NCBI RefSeq assembly: GCF_036370855.1
Contig: NC_088117.1
Location: 8,370,001 to 8,434,000, forward strand
Source of the DNA: Dromaius novaehollandiae
Lineage: Eukaryota; Chordata; Aves; Casuariiformes; Dromaiidae
DNA length: 64,000 nt
Reading direction: 5' to 3'
Shown: piece by piece, positions 30,376 to 64,000 of the stretch
Layout of the letters: every line of letters begins with the position of its first letter
Numbering within the stretch: the stretch's first letter is position 1
The notes under the pieces: model-generated
What the model was told of the DNA's origin: nothing
The model's database searches: none
What the model saw: only the letters and a program-made list of their open reading frames with translations
Translations under genes and position numbers: made by a program

Positions 30376-31139
30376 CAGGGGCAGAGAGAGCAAGCAGGAA
30401 AGCAAGTATACATACATGAGCTTCAAGGCTTGCAGGAAACAGCAAGGTCATGGGTATTTAATACTCAGAATAAGCATCAGCCTAAATTTAAAAAAAATAA
30501 AGGCTGACAAGTATTAGTGATCTCTTCGGGAAAGCAGAATATTGAATAACGCATGTGCATAAAATTTAACATCCGCAAATTCAGAGTCCAGTCCAGCTGC
30601 TGTAACACTTTTCCCAAGGGTGGCTTTTCACGTGTATGCACCTCCCTCCCCACCTATCTGATGAGACTACCTGCAAGATTAGCACTAAAGGCACCACGTG
30701 AAAAGCTGATGGACCAGTGCATGCATTCAGATGGACTGAGGGACAAGGGAGGATAGAAGATAGACCGGTACATGCCTGGGACTCTCTGGTTACCCTTTGC
30801 ATCAAAAGGCAGCCAGCAGTTCTTTGACTGTGTTGGGAGGAACTGGCTGGGGAAAAGTGTTGGTTATGTTTTACAGAAAGGCCATGCCAAGCTGGCAGAA
30901 GAGTGGGGAAGGCTGACACATTAATCTGAGCCACAAGTAGCATGCCATAAAAAAGAGCAAGCATCTGAATGATATTGGGATGGAATTTAGATCTGAATTT
31001 TTCAAGTGGGAACTCCAGACAAGACTGGGAGTCTGGTTTTCCATGGGTATGTTTTAACTGCCTGCAGGGTAAACAGACCATTTTGTTTCTCCTTCTGTGA
31101 CAAGCTCGCCCCGAGGTTCTTGCACCAGCACAAACACCT

Positions 31140-63032
<31,893 letters not shown>

Positions 63033-64000
63033 CTAGAACATTACATTTGATTTTGATCAAGTATCAAAAGTCACTTCACAGTTTCAATCAATTTCTCTCC
63101 CCAGCATATACCAGCTCCTTTTAAATTTATGATTTAAATACATTTTTAAGAACAGCTAAACTAGGACAGCTGCTCTCATGAAAGCAGCAATTTATGTTGT
63201 TCCCTCAAACATCAAAATGTTATTCTAAAAGTATTCTCTGTGTTACTGTAACTAGGAATTTTTCAATTAACTTTCAAAGTTAGAAAATGCTGATTTGCCA
63301 AAAACCCAGCCGTAGACTTTTGTAAGGATGGCTCCTAAGGCTTTCAATGTAATTCCTGGAAAGTTGAATGCTTTCTCATGTTCTGTGACATGTTCTGAAA
63401 GATCTCATTTTCATTCCAATAGAGAATCCAAACAATCAAAAAACTTGACATCCCTCCAAGAAGAGAATTCTTGCTTTGTAGGTAGTCCTACACATCATGT
63501 ATTATTTACGCCAAACCTCCTCAACATACACTCCCTGTCGGTCACTAGATTCAGTGCTGTGATCTCCAGTATCTATTTCACAGACTTGTGGTTTAGAACA
63601 CAGGGAAAGTGGATGTGGCATAACACTATTATGATAGATTATAACAGGGTACAGAAGGGCATGAACAAGAACTGCCTGTTTCACGTTAGCCTGAAGGAAT
63701 CTGATGGAAAGTTGTCAAATTAAAAAAAAAAAAAATCTGCATAACCTTGACTGACCCATAAGCCAACAAAAACAAAAAATGCTACAATTAAAGGAAACAA
63801 CAGACACAATTTTCTAAAAAGCAACCATTATTTCAACACTTAAAATACTGGAGCTTTCTCATGGACTGGTAGTGAAAAGGATGCTTCTGCAGAACTTCTA
63901 GGCATGCTTACCTACAAATCAGAGTGCTCATCAGATTTAGTATTAAATACAAAAATATTGCAAGAAGTCTGTATGTGATGCCAGGAATAATTTATCTCAA
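63033..64000 (-). other. FNBP1: FNBP1 intron reaching the right edge
   Basis: Nothing recognisable. The preceding F-BAR exon (encoding the segment ending ...IPNIFQ in the family) is not present here and must lie beyond the window. Confidence 0.6.

Larger units (their letters stand above)
27880..31139 (-). other. FNBP1: FNBP1 3'UTR of the ...KNAKDS isoform
   Basis: Follows the TAA at 31140-31142 on the minus strand. AT-rich and ORF-poor. It includes a (TG)n-(AG)n block at about 30300-30372 that in the mRNA reads as a CU-rich stretch followed by a CA repeat. The right boundary is firm if the alternative last exon is used; the left boundary rests on poly(A) signals at 27895 and 27965. Confidence 0.55.

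Overview
The window is vertebrate nuclear DNA, most likely from a bird. It has small GT-AG exons in long introns, a CpG-island promoter, AATAAA signals and homopolymer/microsatellite tracts. It also holds a 3'-truncated CR1 LINE of avian type (about 58374-58803) and an old MIR/CORE-type SINE (about 9893-10103). There are no prokaryotic or viral genes. I recognise two protein-coding genes, arranged tail to tail. The order USP20 then FNBP1 matches the neighbourhood I know from human 9q34.11; a species call is not possible from this alone.

Left third (1-23.65 kb), plus strand: a complete USP20 gene (ubiquitin C-terminal hydrolase 20). A CpG island at about 60-860 carries one or two noncoding first-exon donors (after 105 and after 732). 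The ATG is at 3924 in the exon that starts at 3891. Twenty-three coding exons, all phase-consistent, add up to 2736 nt (911 aa plus stop). They give a UBP zinc finger, a USP catalytic core with Cys154/His640/Asp657, and two DUSP domains. Stop is at 21504-21506, followed by a 3'UTR of about 2.1 kb with AATAAA signals at 22944, 23274 and 23623.

Middle (23.65-27.9 kb): convergent intergenic spacer without a supportable gene. It has a 38-bp perfectly alternating purine-pyrimidine palindromic tract and a G14 run.

Right part (27.9-64 kb), minus strand: the 3' two-thirds of FNBP1 (FBP17/rapostlin). The gene enters the window in the F-BAR-coding region (exon 62886-63032) and continues beyond the right edge. 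The coding exons run through the end of the F-BAR domain, a variable Pro-rich linker, an HR1 coiled coil and the C-terminal SH3 domain. Two exon-level features are too small for ORF scans: a 15-nt microexon (46484-46498, LSLKL) and an 8-nt coding tip of an alternative last exon (31140-31147). The latter gives a C-terminus ending ...KNAKDS in place of ...[10 protein letters not shown].

The two proteins are functionally unrelated. USP20 deubiquitinates receptors and metabolic or signalling proteins; FNBP1 bends membranes and activates N-WASP/WIP-dependent actin assembly. I see no new gene system. The points worth following are regulated FNBP1 splicing (microexon, 61-aa linker exon beside a CU-rich tract, a C-terminal switch that creates or removes a PDZ-ligand-like end) and a near-consensus CTCF motif in the last USP20 intron.
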